From Rheinheimera aquimaris (GTDB lineage Bacteria > Pseudomonadota > Gammaproteobacteria > Enterobacterales > Alteromonadaceae), in NCBI RefSeq assembly GCF_020531985.1, contig NZ_JAJAVQ010000002.1, forward strand, positions 1 to 64,000: a stretch of 64,000 nucleotides of DNA. The letters are read 5' to 3'. Under the pieces are notes generated by a model, which did no database searches, was not told the DNA's origin, and was given only the letters and a program-made list of their open reading frames with translations. Below, in pieces: positions 23,468-35,856 of the stretch. The first letter of the stretch is position 1. Every line of letters begins with the position of its first letter. The translations under genes and the position numbers were made by a program.

Positions 23468-24262
23468 ATGCAACTGTCCCCTGCCGATTTACATATATTG
23501 CTGGTTGAGCCGTCTGATGTTCAGCGCAAAATCATCCGCAAGAAACTGGCGGAAGAAAACGTTAACCAAGTGGTAGAAGCAGCCAGCATGCAACAGGCGA
23601 TGCAGCATATTGCGCAGCATAAACCCGATGCCATTGCCTGTGCCCTGCACTTTGCCGACGGTACCGGCGAGCAACTCCTTAAACAGTTAAAAGCCGATGC
23701 GGCCACCGCTGACATTCCTTTTATGCTGGTGTCCAGCGAAAGCCGCAAAGCCCAGCTGGAAGCCTTTAAACAGTCCGGTGTGGTGGCTATTTTGCCCAAG
23801 CCATTTGATGCGATGCAGCTGGGTAAAGCATTAAACGCAGCGGTAGACTTGTTAAGCCCGGCTGAGCTTGAGCTAACGCTGTTTGATGTGCACGATGTGC
23901 GGGTATTGGTGGTTGATGACAGTAAGCTGGCGCGAAACCATATTAAGCGTGTGCTGGGTAATTTGGGTATGCAGCATATTATTGAAGCCGAAGATGGCCA
24001 ACAGGCAATCAGCATTTTACAGCAGCAAATGTTTGATCTGGTCGTTACCGATTACAACATGCCGGAAGTTAACGGTCAGGAGCTGACCGAATACATCCGC
24101 GAGCACAGCACTTTGTCGCACATTCCGGTGCTGATGGTCACCAGCGAAGCCAACGATACCCATCTGGCGAATATTGCCCAAAGCGGCGTTAATGCGCTGT
24201 GCGATAAACCCTTCGAGCCTGACGCAGTCAAGCAGTTGCTATACCGCTTACTTGAACAGTAA
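23468..24262 (+). CDS. Double-receiver response regulator without output domain
   Basis: A 264-residue protein of two CheY-like receiver domains. In the second (about 150-264) the acid pocket VVDDS, phospho-acceptor Asp in DLVVTDYNMPEVNG, the TS of MVTSEA and Lys in CDKPFEP are all present. In the first (about 5-120) the Asp position is Ala (PDAIACALHFADG), although the Lys of LPKPFD remains, so it is probably a pseudo-receiver. There is no DNA-binding or enzymatic domain. The ATG at 23468 follows GGAG; an ATG ten codons upstream has no such site. The gene stands alone; no kinase adjoins it. It could act in chemotaxis-like or relay signalling. Confidence 0.85.
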   Translation: MQLSPADLHILLVEPSDVQRKIIRKKLAEENVNQVVEAASMQQAMQHIAQHKPDAIACALHFADGTGEQLLKQLKADAATADIPFMLVSSESRKAQLEAFKQSGVVAILPKPFDAMQLGKALNAAVDLLSPAELELTLFDVHDVRVLVVDDSKLARNHIKRVLGNLGMQHIIEAEDGQQAISILQQQMFDLVVTDYNMPEVNGQELTEYIREHSTLSHIPVLMVTSEANDTHLANIAQSGVNALCDKPFEPDAVKQLLYRLLEQ

Positions 24263-24265
24263 AAC

Positions 24266-24293
24266 AAAAAGCCAGCTTAACGCTGGCTTTTTT
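24266..24293. terminator. Bidirectional terminator between the double-receiver gene and glyS
   Basis: A stem AAAAAGCCAGC/GCTGGCTTTTTT with a 5-base loop has A-runs on one side and T-runs on the other. It can serve both the plus-strand receiver gene and the minus-strand glyS, which ends at 24310. Confidence 0.85.
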
Positions 24294-24309
24294 AATTTAT
24301 TTCAATGCC

Positions 24310-26367
24310 TTACTGCAGCACTGAAATATCAGCTACCTGCAGGAACAACTCCCGCAGCTGTTTTAACAGCGCCTGACGGTTAGCCCGTACCGCTGCGTCA
24401 TCGGCGTTTACCATCACTTTATCAAAGAAGTTATCAATAACGTCACGCATAGCAGCTAAGTGCGCCAGGCCTTCAGCATAGCTGTGCTGGCCTGCCTGAT
24501 AGGCTTGCTCGGCCACTATGGCACTGTGCAGTGCCTGCTCGGCCTCTTCCTGCAATAAAGCGGCGTTAACGGTATTGGCAATATCGCCTTCTACTTTCGC
24601 CAGAATATTCGCTACCCGCTTGTTAGCGGCCGCTAAGGCTTCAGCAGCGTCCAGCTTGCGGAACTCCGCTACCGCTTTAACCCGGCGGTCAAAATCGCTT
24701 GGGTTGGTTGGCCGGCGAGCTAACACTGCCTGTATTACGTCTACACCGTAGCCCTCAGCTTCATACCAGGCGCGGAAACGTCCCAGCATAAACTCCAGTA
24801 CTTCTTCGGCCACTTTGGCATTGCTGAGCTTGCTGCCAAAGGTTTGCTGGCTAAAGGCAATAACGTCCACCAAATCCAGCGGCAGTTGTTTGTCGACCAT
24901 AATACGCAGTGCACCTATGGCAGCACGGCGCAGTGCAAACGGGTCTTTATCACCTTTTGGCGCCTGACCGATACCGAAAATACCGACCAGCGTATCCAGT
25001 TTATCGGCTATAGCTACCGCGGCGCCTTCAAGCCGGCTTGGCAGCTCATCACCGGCAAAACGCGGCATGTACTGCTCGTTCAGTGCCAGTGCTACCGCTT
25101 CGCTTTCGCCATCGAGGCGGGCGTAGTGCATGCCCATAATGCCCTGAACTTCCGGGAACTCGCCAACCATATTGGTCATCAGGTCAGTTTTTGATAACAA
25201 ACCGGCCCGCTCAGCGGCGGCGGCATCAGCGCCAATCTTAGCAGCAACAAAAGCCGCCACTTTGGCGATACGCTCTGACTTTTCAGCCAGCGTGCCCAGC
25301 TGCTGCTGAAACAACACGGTTTTTAAGCTATCCAGCCTATCGGCTAGCTTTTGCTTGCGGTCGGTATTAAAGAAGAACTGCGCATCAGATAAACGCGGAC
25401 GCACCACTTTCTCGTTACCGCTGATAATCTGCTGCGGATCTTTGCTGGCAATGTTGGCGACAAAGATAAACTTGTTCTGCAGCTTGCCGTTGTTATCCAG
25501 CAGCGGAAAATACTTCTGGTTGTCTTTCATGGTAGAAATCAACGGCTCTGCCGGCACCTGCAGGAAGCTTTCTTCAAAGCTGCCTACCAGCACCACCGGC
25601 CACTCGACCAAGGAAGTCACTTCTTCCAGCAGCGCATCATCCATTTGCGCCTGACCGTTTAAGCTGGCCGCTGTTTTAGCAACTTCGCCAGCGATAAAGG
25701 CTTTACGCTCGGCAAAATCGGCCACAACATAGGCGCTACGCATCGTCGCCAGGTAGTCATCTGCATGGGCAATGCTAACTTTTTCGGGCGCGTGAAAACG
25801 ATGGCCATGCGTTTGATTACCACTGTTGCGACCCAGAATTGTCGCCGGCACCACGTCGCGGCCAAACAGCATAATAATGGTATGCACCGGACGGATAAAT
25901 TCCGCCGTAGAGTTACCCCAACGCATTGGCTTGGCAACCGGCAGCTTGGCCAGAGCCTGTTGCACTACCTCAGGCAGTAACGACACGGTCGTAGCGCCGA
26001 CTACTTTGGCTTTGTGCAGCAGCCAGGCGCCTTTATCGGTTTCCAGCTTTTCCGCCTGTTCTACCGCAATACCACAACCGGCGGCCCAGCCCTGGGCGGC
26101 TTTGGTTGGCTTACCGTCTGCATCAAAAGCAGACGCGATAGCCGGGCCGCGCTTTTCTACCACCTTATCCGCCTGCTGGGCTGATAAGGCATTAATACGC
26201 ACGGCTAAACGGCGCGGTGCCGCATACCACTGCACATCGCTGTGGCTAAGTTCAAGTTTGGCCAGCTCAGCACACAGGTTATCGGCAAAGGCGGTCGCCA
26301 GCGTTTTCAGCGCTTTTGGTGGCAGCTCTTCAGTGCCAATTTCAACAAAAAAATCTTGCGCTGCCAT
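24310..26367 (-). CDS. glyS: Glycyl-tRNA synthetase beta subunit
   Basis: Beta chain of the alpha2beta2 glycyl-tRNA synthetase, involved mainly in tRNA binding. The 685-residue length is close to E. coli GlyS (689). Family features include the start [15 protein letters not shown], a [19 protein letters not shown] stretch, an HD-like middle segment and the anticodon-binding-like C terminus. Its ATG overlaps the glyQ stop by one base (26367), so translation of the two subunits is coupled. Confidence 0.97.
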   Translation of the reverse strand: MAAQDFFVEIGTEELPPKALKTLATAFADNLCAELAKLELSHSDVQWYAAPRRLAVRINALSAQQADKVVEKRGPAIASAFDADGKPTKAAQGWAAGCGIAVEQAEKLETDKGAWLLHKAKVVGATTVSLLPEVVQQALAKLPVAKPMRWGNSTAEFIRPVHTIIMLFGRDVVPATILGRNSGNQTHGHRFHAPEKVSIAHADDYLATMRSAYVVADFAERKAFIAGEVAKTAASLNGQAQMDDALLEEVTSLVEWPVVLVGSFEESFLQVPAEPLISTMKDNQKYFPLLDNNGKLQNKFIFVANIASKDPQQIISGNEKVVRPRLSDAQFFFNTDRKQKLADRLDSLKTVLFQQQLGTLAEKSERIAKVAAFVAAKIGADAAAAERAGLLSKTDLMTNMVGEFPEVQGIMGMHYARLDGESEAVALALNEQYMPRFAGDELPSRLEGAAVAIADKLDTLVGIFGIGQAPKGDKDPFALRRAAIGALRIMVDKQLPLDLVDVIAFSQQTFGSKLSNAKVAEEVLEFMLGRFRAWYEAEGYGVDVIQAVLARRPTNPSDFDRRVKAVAEFRKLDAAEALAAANKRVANILAKVEGDIANTVNAALLQEEAEQALHSAIVAEQAYQAGQHSYAEGLAHLAAMRDVIDNFFDKVMVNADDAAVRANRQALLKQLRELFLQVADISVLQ

Positions 26368-27290
26368 TATGCCTCCTGCTTCGCACTATTATTGTTCTTA
26401 CACAGCGGGAAACCCAGCTTTTCACGGGTGGCGTAGTACGCCTCGGCACAGGCTTTCGCCAGGGTGCGTACCCGCAGAATATAACGCTGACGCTCGGTGA
26501 CCGAGATAGCGTGGCGCGCATCCAGCAGGTTAAAAGCATGCGAGGCTTTCATCACTTTTTCATAGGCAGGTAAGGCTAAGCCTTGCTCGATTAAGTATTG
26601 GCTTTCTTTTTCGCACTGATCAAAGTAAGCAAACAGCGCCGGCACATCGGCGTGCTCAAAGTTATAGGTACTTTGCTCTACTTCGTTTTGGTGGAATACA
26701 TCACCATAGGTAACACGGCCTAAGGGGCCGTCGGTCCAGACCAGATCATAAATCGAATCAACGCCCTGAATATACATCGCCAGACGCTCTAAACCGTAGG
26801 TAATTTCGCCGGTAACCGGGCGGCATTCTAAGCCACCAACCTGCTGGAAATACGTAAACTGGGTGACTTCCATACCGTTTAACCACACTTCCCAACCCAG
26901 GCCCCAGGCACCCAGCGTTGGTGATTCCCAGTTGTCTTCAACAAAACGGATATCATGTACCAGCGTATCAATATCCAATTCACGCAGAGAACCTAAATAC
27001 AGCTCCTGAATATTGTCCGGTGATGGCTTTAAAATAACCTGAAACTGATAGTAGTGCTGCAGCCGGTTTGGGTTTTCGCCATAGCGGCCATCAGTTGGCC
27101 GGCGGCATGGCTGCACATAAGCCACATTCGTTGGTTCCGGGCCCAGTGAGCGCAAAAACGTCATAGGGTGAAAGGTGCCGGCGCCCACTTCTAAATCCAG
27201 CGGCTGCACTATGACACAGCCCTGGCGCGCCCAATAATCCTGCAGGGCTAAGATCAGGCCCTGGAAGGTTTTTATATCGTACTTATGCAT
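26367..27290 (-). CDS. glyQ: Glycyl-tRNA synthetase alpha subunit
   Basis: Catalytic class II subunit of glycyl-tRNA synthetase. The 307 residues begin with the family-typical [19 protein letters not shown] and contain [35 protein letters not shown] and [18 protein letters not shown]. It is the first gene of glyQS. No T-box or other riboswitch is visible upstream. Confidence 0.97.
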   Translation of the reverse strand: MHKYDIKTFQGLILALQDYWARQGCVIVQPLDLEVGAGTFHPMTFLRSLGPEPTNVAYVQPCRRPTDGRYGENPNRLQHYYQFQVILKPSPDNIQELYLGSLRELDIDTLVHDIRFVEDNWESPTLGAWGLGWEVWLNGMEVTQFTYFQQVGGLECRPVTGEITYGLERLAMYIQGVDSIYDLVWTDGPLGRVTYGDVFHQNEVEQSTYNFEHADVPALFAYFDQCEKESQYLIEQGLALPAYEKVMKASHAFNLLDARHAISVTERQRYILRVRTLAKACAEAYYATREKLGFPLCKNNNSAKQEA

Positions 27291-27414
27291 GCGACAGACT
27301 CACTGACAAAATGACTGGAAAGTATACCGAGTTGTGTCGCTGATCTGTAGGGGCTAAGTGGTGTTTTACCAAATTTGTTCGCCGCTGGCGCAATATTTTC
27401 AGCTGTTGGAACAG

Positions 27415-27458
27415 GCTGGCGCAGCTTACGCCACCGCCAGCTTGTAACCCCATACCGC
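27415..27458. repeat. Inverted repeat and fragment resembling the 21.4 kb element
   Basis: Arms GCTGGCG (27415-27421) and CGCCAGC (27435-27441) form a hairpin after the end of the minus-strand flagellar cluster. They are followed by AGCTTGTAACCCCATACCGC (27439-27458), which resembles the left arm of the element at 21373-21400. No T-run follows on the minus strand, so its use as a terminator is doubtful. Confidence 0.35.
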
Positions 27459-28088
27459 TCAGCTGGTAACAGCTTTGGCAGGCGCTACCGTTTTCGGTAC
27501 TGCGGCAGTAGCGGTTGCACCCGCTTCGTCAGCAGTTAGAAACTGATGAATATAATCTGACGGACTTTTCCCCATAATGCTGGTCAGCCCCAGGTTTAAA
27601 AATGATGTCGCTACACCGACACCACCGCCCCATAGCGCCCCGCCGGCTACCTGGGACACATAGCCCATATCATCGCCGGTCCACTCGCGATAATACTGGC
27701 TTACCAGCGGAATGTGCTGTAGCGGGTTTATCATATCGACAACGTCGGCCATACCGGGCGTGGTGCCATCAGCAAAAGCGGTTGGTTGCTGCTCTTGCGC
27801 CAATTGCTCTGGGGTTTTCTCAGTTTGCAGCGCCGATTGCACCAGGCTCTGCATCAAACTCTGTGTCAACACTGAGAACATAGCGTCAGAGCGGCTAAGC
27901 GCTATGCCGTTGTTCTCTTCACTGCCGCTTAACAGTGTCACCAGTTCAGCCGCAGAGTTTGCGCTATCCTGTTCTGTACCCAGTGCCGCCGACAATGTCT
28001 GGGTAAAGTCATTACTGCCTGCGCTTTGTTGCTGTCCGGCGAATAACCAGTCGGATACGCCGGTCAGGCTGCTGTCTTTAATTTGCAT
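27459..28088 (-). CDS. Conserved hypothetical protein in flagellar cluster
   Basis: I do not recognise a named family for this 209-residue protein. The N-terminal half is low-complexity, rich in Ser, Gln, Ala and Leu. The C-terminal half (about 112-180) holds a conserved-looking segment, MINPLQHIPLVSQYYREWTG then VAGGALWGGGVGVATSF, a pattern I recall from proteobacterial hypothetical proteins. No signal peptide is visible; a glycine-rich hydrophobic stretch at about 145-170 might enter a membrane. It overlaps the flgT end by 11 bases and is the last gene of the flgH-flgP-flgT cluster, so an envelope or flagellar role is a guess from context. Confidence 0.6.
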   Translation of the reverse strand: MQIKDSSLTGVSDWLFAGQQQSAGSNDFTQTLSAALGTEQDSANSAAELVTLLSGSEENNGIALSRSDAMFSVLTQSLMQSLVQSALQTEKTPEQLAQEQQPTAFADGTTPGMADVVDMINPLQHIPLVSQYYREWTGDDMGYVSQVAGGALWGGGVGVATSFLNLGLTSIMGKSPSDYIHQFLTADEAGATATAAVPKTVAPAKAVTS

Positions 28089-29247
28089 ACTTTCTCTCCT
28101 TTAAACCAGCAATTTGCACCAGATCACGTACCTGTACCGGCAACACGTTAGATTGTGTCAGCGCCCGGGTCAGCGCATGATCGGGATACACCTGTGTTAC
28201 CTCCAGCTCGATATTGTCTTGCGTCAACTGACGGTACTGATTACCCCAACTGTCAGTAAAACTGTCGCTGTAAAATAGCCGGAAAATATCACCACTTTTA
28301 ACGCCCTGCCGGCTGCCGGCACTTATCGCTACACCTTGCGGCACGATGCGCACCACCTGGGCTTTAACCGGCGTGCAGGCTAGCGTTTGCGCTATATCAT
28401 CAACGGCATCACGCAGCAGCCGCTGCACTTCAAGGCCATAGTCAGAACGCCATAACTGATCGCTGCCACTGTCAATCGGTGTTGTCAGGGGTACCGGCCA
28501 CAAGGTCCGGGTTTGGTAAGTGTTATTCTGGATAAGTGCGCCGCTAATGCCGTCTGTGACGCTGATATCGAGCGCGAACTGGCGGGTCCAGCTTTTCTTA
28601 CTGAGTAAATTGCCGGGTAGTACACCAAACGACAGATTTCTCAGCTGGCCCGAGACAACAAACTGGGCCTGTGCCGCCTGCGCTATTTTCTGCAGTTGCT
28701 GCGCTGCCGCTGCGCTTTGTAATTTATCAGCACCAGGCAAACTGTAAGACGCGCCCTGCTTTAGCAGAAAATCAGCGTTGGCACGCTGCAAAGTTGCAGC
28801 GAAGCGGCGGCTCACCTCGGCCGCCAGCCCTGTATTACTCTGTGCGACCTGAGTAGCGCCTTCAGCCAGATTAAACGACGTTAATAGCACAGCTTTGCTC
28901 AGGGTGCGGTCCGGGCATAAACTGGCTTGCGGCCAAACGTCTGCTTTCAACGTAATAGACAGCCTGTTATCGCGTTCATCTTCTTCCAGCACGACAATTT
29001 GCAGTACCGGTAAGCCTGCCGTTAAGCTAAACAGCTCCTCACCCAACGGCTCGGTGTTAATCACACTAAGTGCGGCCAGTGATATATCCGCTTGTAACAG
29101 GATATCTCTCAACGCCTGGCGTGCGGCCTGCTGCCGTGCCAGTTGGCGATTGTCATCAAAGATAACAGCCGTACCGCTGGCACTGAACCACTCCGCCGAC
29201 AGCGCGCTACAGTACAGCGAAAACAACAACACACTGAATATCCGCAT
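28078..29247 (-). CDS. flgT: Flagellar assembly protein FlgT-like (H-ring)
   Basis: A 389-residue exported protein (signal peptide MRIFSVLLFSLYCSALSA) resembling FlgT, which in Vibrio forms the H-ring around the flagellar LP ring. The start of the mature protein, EWFSASGTAVI with ARQQAARQALRD, fits the FlgT N domain. A middle domain with VSGQLRNLSFG and a C-terminal domain with GDIFRLFYSDS follow. The ATG at 29247 overlaps the flgP stop in the form TGATG, so they are translationally coupled. Overall identity to FlgT is only moderate by eye. Confidence 0.78.
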   Translation of the reverse strand: MRIFSVLLFSLYCSALSAEWFSASGTAVIFDDNRQLARQQAARQALRDILLQADISLAALSVINTEPLGEELFSLTAGLPVLQIVVLEEDERDNRLSITLKADVWPQASLCPDRTLSKAVLLTSFNLAEGATQVAQSNTGLAAEVSRRFAATLQRANADFLLKQGASYSLPGADKLQSAAAAQQLQKIAQAAQAQFVVSGQLRNLSFGVLPGNLLSKKSWTRQFALDISVTDGISGALIQNNTYQTRTLWPVPLTTPIDSGSDQLWRSDYGLEVQRLLRDAVDDIAQTLACTPVKAQVVRIVPQGVAISAGSRQGVKSGDIFRLFYSDSFTDSWGNQYRQLTQDNIELEVTQVYPDHALTRALTQSNVLPVQVRDLVQIAGLKERKYAN

Positions 29248-29705
29248 CAGAACCACCATTTCGTGCGGCTGCTGGCAGGTTTAATCTCAGCAACCGGCAT
29301 TGTCAGTAAATTAGCGGTATCGAGCCGCAGTCTGGTGACGTAAAGCTTGCCCTGTAACGACTCTTCCACCAGCTCTGCACCTTTAATCACGCCCTGCACC
29401 TGGCTTTTTACATTATCCTCTGTCAGTACTGATTGTTCTGTGCCACTGCTGGCATGAAGTTTCTGGCCGTATAGCTGCTCGGCCAGGCGACGGTACGCCT
29501 GTTGTCTCGATGCTGCCATCGCCAGCAACAGTTTGTCTTCGTAGTGTTCACCGGGTTGTGACGCTACGACAGCGTACCCGGTGGCGTGCAGTATTACGCT
29601 CGCCTCCGGTGCCTCCAGCTGATAGCGGATGGTGCGCTCAAAGGCACAGCCACTCAAGAGCACACTGAGCAGCACTACTTGCAGATGAAGCTTTAGAACG
29701 GCCAT
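29247..29705 (-). CDS. flgP: FlgP-like LPP20-family lipoprotein
   Basis: A 152-residue lipoprotein: hydrophobic signal with lipobox LSGC (cysteine 20), then an LPP20-type domain (HATGYAVVASQPGEHYEDK, AMAASRQQAYRRLAEQLYG, VQGVIKGAELVEES). In Vibrio, FlgP and FlgT sit at the outer-membrane rings of the flagellum. The usual companion gene flgO is absent here. It overlaps flgH by 13 bases and flgT by one, inside the flgH-flgP-flgT-hypothetical cluster. Confidence 0.75.
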   Translation of the reverse strand: MAVLKLHLQVVLLSVLLSGCAFERTIRYQLEAPEASVILHATGYAVVASQPGEHYEDKLLLAMAASRQQAYRRLAEQLYGQKLHASSGTEQSVLTEDNVKSQVQGVIKGAELVEESLQGKLYVTRLRLDTANLLTMPVAEIKPASSRTKWWF

Positions 29706-30451
29706 AGTTCAGGATTATTCAGTTTTTCAGTTAGCCAGCCAAGCCGCTGACTGTCCGCCAAGGCACCGGTACCCGAGTATTCGATGCGGGCATTGGCAAT
29801 TTTGGTCGACTTAATTTTGTTATCTTTGTCAATGTCCTTGGCACGGATAATACCGGTTAAACGGATAAACTCGCGGCCGTTATTGATCAACATCCATTTA
29901 TCACCCCGCACCAGCAGGTTGTCGTTGCTCAGCACCCGCATTACGGTAACTGTGAGTTCACCTTCAAAATCGTTACTCTGGCTGGCGCTGCCATCGCCCT
30001 TAAACTGCTGATCCTGGCTCAGCCCCAGGTTAACGTCTCTGCCAGCGATCTGCAGGTTTCCACCCGGAATTTGTATCGGGTCCAGGTTGTATTCCGAACT
30101 TTTCTTTAACTGTGTCTGGCCCTTTTTTGTTGCCTTGGTAGATTCGGACAACTGTACGGAGACAATATCACCGGCTTTAAAATGTGAACGCTCTATATAA
30201 AGGCTGTGCAAACGGTTGGGATTAAATAATGAGCCGGTGTTCTGTAGTGGCAGAGCCTCTGGCTGCGGTTCCAACGCGGCGTAGTACGGATCGTCTGGGT
30301 CAGGCGTTTCCATGCGAGCTAGTGGCAGGCCTGCATCGGGCTTTACTCTGTCTTCCAGCCCCGCAGGAGGCGCGGCAGGGTCACCAAAAGACGAGCAACC
30401 GCTTAACTGCACAGCTGCTGCTATCAGGACGACATTAAAATACTTGCGCAT
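29693..30451 (-). CDS. flgH: Flagellar L-ring protein FlgH
   Basis: Outer-membrane lipoprotein forming the L ring around the flagellar rod. With the ATG at 30451 (AAGGTG eight bases upstream) it has 252 residues and a lipobox LSGC at about residue 18-19. FlgH features are GSLFNPNRLHSLYIERSHF, GDIVSVQLSESTKATKKGQT, the VTVMRVLSNDNLLVRGDKW strand and the end IEYSGTGALADSQRLGWL. It is unusual to see flgH without flgG, flgI or other rod genes. First gene of a four-gene cluster, divergent from a winged-helix regulator. Confidence 0.88.
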   Translation of the reverse strand: MRKYFNVVLIAAAVQLSGCSSFGDPAAPPAGLEDRVKPDAGLPLARMETPDPDDPYYAALEPQPEALPLQNTGSLFNPNRLHSLYIERSHFKAGDIVSVQLSESTKATKKGQTQLKKSSEYNLDPIQIPGGNLQIAGRDVNLGLSQDQQFKGDGSASQSNDFEGELTVTVMRVLSNDNLLVRGDKWMLINNGREFIRLTGIIRAKDIDKDNKIKSTKIANARIEYSGTGALADSQRLGWLTEKLNNPELWPF

Positions 30452-30617
30452 CGCTGTTATCACCTTAATATTGTTTGAGCCATAGTCAGCCAATATCAGG
30501 TTAAAGCAGCATTATGGAAAAATTGTGGAGGAAATTAAGGAAAAGCGTTAAGAAAAGTAAAACGCGCTTCACTTTGATTTTATTTGCGTCATAGTAACGT
30601 TTTCCGGAGGTTTATCA

Positions 30618-31157
30618 ATGATGTCGACTGATGAAACCGATAGTCATGCCGGTGCGCAACTGTCGCAAAAGGCCTATTTGCTGGTGTCATTGCTGGAGCA
30701 GCAAGTACAGAAATCAGACATTCCAGCCGAACTTTACCATCGGCTGAGTGCCCAGATCGGTGAATTGAATACTGTATTGGGAGATTTGCGCCAGCATATT
30801 AAGCAGCTTTCGCCTAAGCCAGCCGACACCGAGGTGACGACGCCACCACCATTGCTACAGTTGCACGAGCATAACTTTACGCTGTGCTCGCCTCAGCAAG
30901 CGGTAAAGCTAACCCGGCTGGAATTTCGCTTGCATGCGACACTGGCAAAGCGCCCTAAGCATATCTTCAGCCGTAGCCAGCTGATAGATAACGCTTACGC
31001 CGACTTTACTGATATCTCCGAGCGCACTATAGATTGCCATATTCGCAAGCTGCGTAGTAAGCACCGGCAGCTGTATCCGGATTTACGCTTTATTCATACC
31101 TTATACGGCGTGGGCTATTACTATGCCGAACCAGAGCCGTACACACTACAAAAATAA
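30618..31157 (+). CDS. Winged-helix (OmpR/CadC-type) regulator without receiver
   Basis: A 179-residue protein: an N-terminal helical segment (about 13-65, heptad-like, possible coiled coil) and a C-terminal Trans_reg_C winged helix at about 77-172 with LTRLEFRLHATLAKRP, FSRSQLIDNAY, SERTIDCHIRKLRSKH and the end IHTLYGVGYYYAEPE. There is no receiver domain and no membrane segment, so the signal input is unknown. GGAGG at 30606-30610 supports the start. It is divergent from flgH across 166 bases, which makes that cluster its most likely target. A strong terminator follows. Confidence 0.8.
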   Translation: MMSTDETDSHAGAQLSQKAYLLVSLLEQQVQKSDIPAELYHRLSAQIGELNTVLGDLRQHIKQLSPKPADTEVTTPPPLLQLHEHNFTLCSPQQAVKLTRLEFRLHATLAKRPKHIFSRSQLIDNAYADFTDISERTIDCHIRKLRSKHRQLYPDLRFIHTLYGVGYYYAEPEPYTLQK

Positions 31158-31181
31158 AACGGGCCTACAGGCCCGTTTTTT
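31156..31181 (+). terminator. Rho-independent terminator after the winged-helix regulator
   Basis: A 10-bp stem AAAACGGGCC/GGCCCGTTTT with a TACA loop is followed by a T-run. It also stands before the gyrB 3' end on the other strand. Confidence 0.85.
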
Positions 31182-31217
31182 AATAGCTATCTGAGTAGCA
31201 GCGGCTACACAAACTTG

Positions 31218-34737
<3,520 letters not shown>

Positions 34738-34740
34738 AAG

Positions 34741-35844
34741 TTAGAGGCGCATTGGCATAACGACGTACGAGGCTCCGACATTACCAACGCCCTCGACCAG
34801 CGCGCTGGAATTGGCGTCGCTCAAATGCAGGATGACCAGATCGGTGCCCAGCGTATTTAATACATCCAGCAGATAGCCAACGTTAAAGCCGATTTCAAGA
34901 TTATCGCCCTGATACTCCACTTCAATAATTTCTTCGGCCTGTTCATGCTCAGGGTTATTTGCCACTATCTGCATTTCACCGCTACTGAGGGTAAAACGTA
35001 CGCCCCGGTATTTTTCGTTCGATAAGATGGACGCTCGGGTGCAGGCATCTTTCAATACGCTGCGATGCGCAGTCACCAGCTTAGTGCTGTTACGTGGCAG
35101 TACGCGGCGGTAATCCGGGAAACGCCCATCAATCAATTTACTGCTGAACACGTAATTACTGTCAGTCAGCCGAATGTGGTTCTGGCCCAGACTCAATGTA
35201 ATAAGCTGCTCGTCGCTGGCCAGCAACCGCATAATTTCCAGCACGCCTTTACGTGGAATAATAATTTGTTTTTGTTGCGCGACCAGCCCCGCCAACTCCA
35301 GCGAGCTTAGTGCCAGTCGGTGACCATCGGTTGCTACTGCTTTAACGGCACCGTTATCTACTTCAAATAACAGACCATTTAAATAGTACCGCACGTCCTG
35401 ATTCGCCATTGAAAAGGCGGTATCGTCTAACAGCTTGCGCAATTGTTGCCGCGACAACTGAATGTCGACCTCACCCTGCCAGCTCTCCAGGTTGGGATAC
35501 TCAGACGCGCTCAGCGTCGACAAAGTGAACTTGGTCTTACCGCAGGTAAGAATGCAGCTATCAGCCTGCAGCTGCACTTTTATATCAGAGGCCTCAGGTA
35601 AACTGCGGCAGATATCCAGTAACTTTTTTGCCGGCACCGTAATGCGGCCAGGGCTTTGTATTGTCAGCGCATCAGTGGTTGCTACCAGCTCTACCTCTAA
35701 ATCGGTACCGGTCAGCGATAAGCGCTCTTCGCTCACCTCTAACAATACATTGGATAAAATCGGCAGTGTATGGCGACGCTCTATCGCTCCGGAAACCATT
35801 TGTAATGGTTTTAACAAAGCGTCTCGGTTGATAGTAAATTGCAT
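34741..35844 (-). CDS. dnaN: DNA polymerase III beta subunit (sliding clamp)
   Basis: Ring-shaped processivity clamp for DNA polymerase III. The 367 residues start MQFTINRDALLKPL and show the three repeated clamp domains, with GTDLEVELVA, TDGHRLALS and the C-terminal VMPMRL typical of the family. The start at 35844 is used because clamp proteins begin MxFxIxR; an ATG two codons upstream is possible. It is 12 bases after dnaA and 3 before recF. Confidence 0.98.
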   Translation of the reverse strand: MQFTINRDALLKPLQMVSGAIERRHTLPILSNVLLEVSEERLSLTGTDLEVELVATTDALTIQSPGRITVPAKKLLDICRSLPEASDIKVQLQADSCILTCGKTKFTLSTLSASEYPNLESWQGEVDIQLSRQQLRKLLDDTAFSMANQDVRYYLNGLLFEVDNGAVKAVATDGHRLALSSLELAGLVAQQKQIIIPRKGVLEIMRLLASDEQLITLSLGQNHIRLTDSNYVFSSKLIDGRFPDYRRVLPRNSTKLVTAHRSVLKDACTRASILSNEKYRGVRFTLSSGEMQIVANNPEHEQAEEIIEVEYQGDNLEIGFNVGYLLDVLNTLGTDLVILHLSDANSSALVEGVGNVGASYVVMPMRL

Positions 35845-35856
35845 GACCAAGTCCCT

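Noticed and set aside
27291-27414. T-box or other riboswitch before glyQ
   Set aside because: No specifier stem or T-box sequence is recognisable, and T-boxes are not expected in this group.
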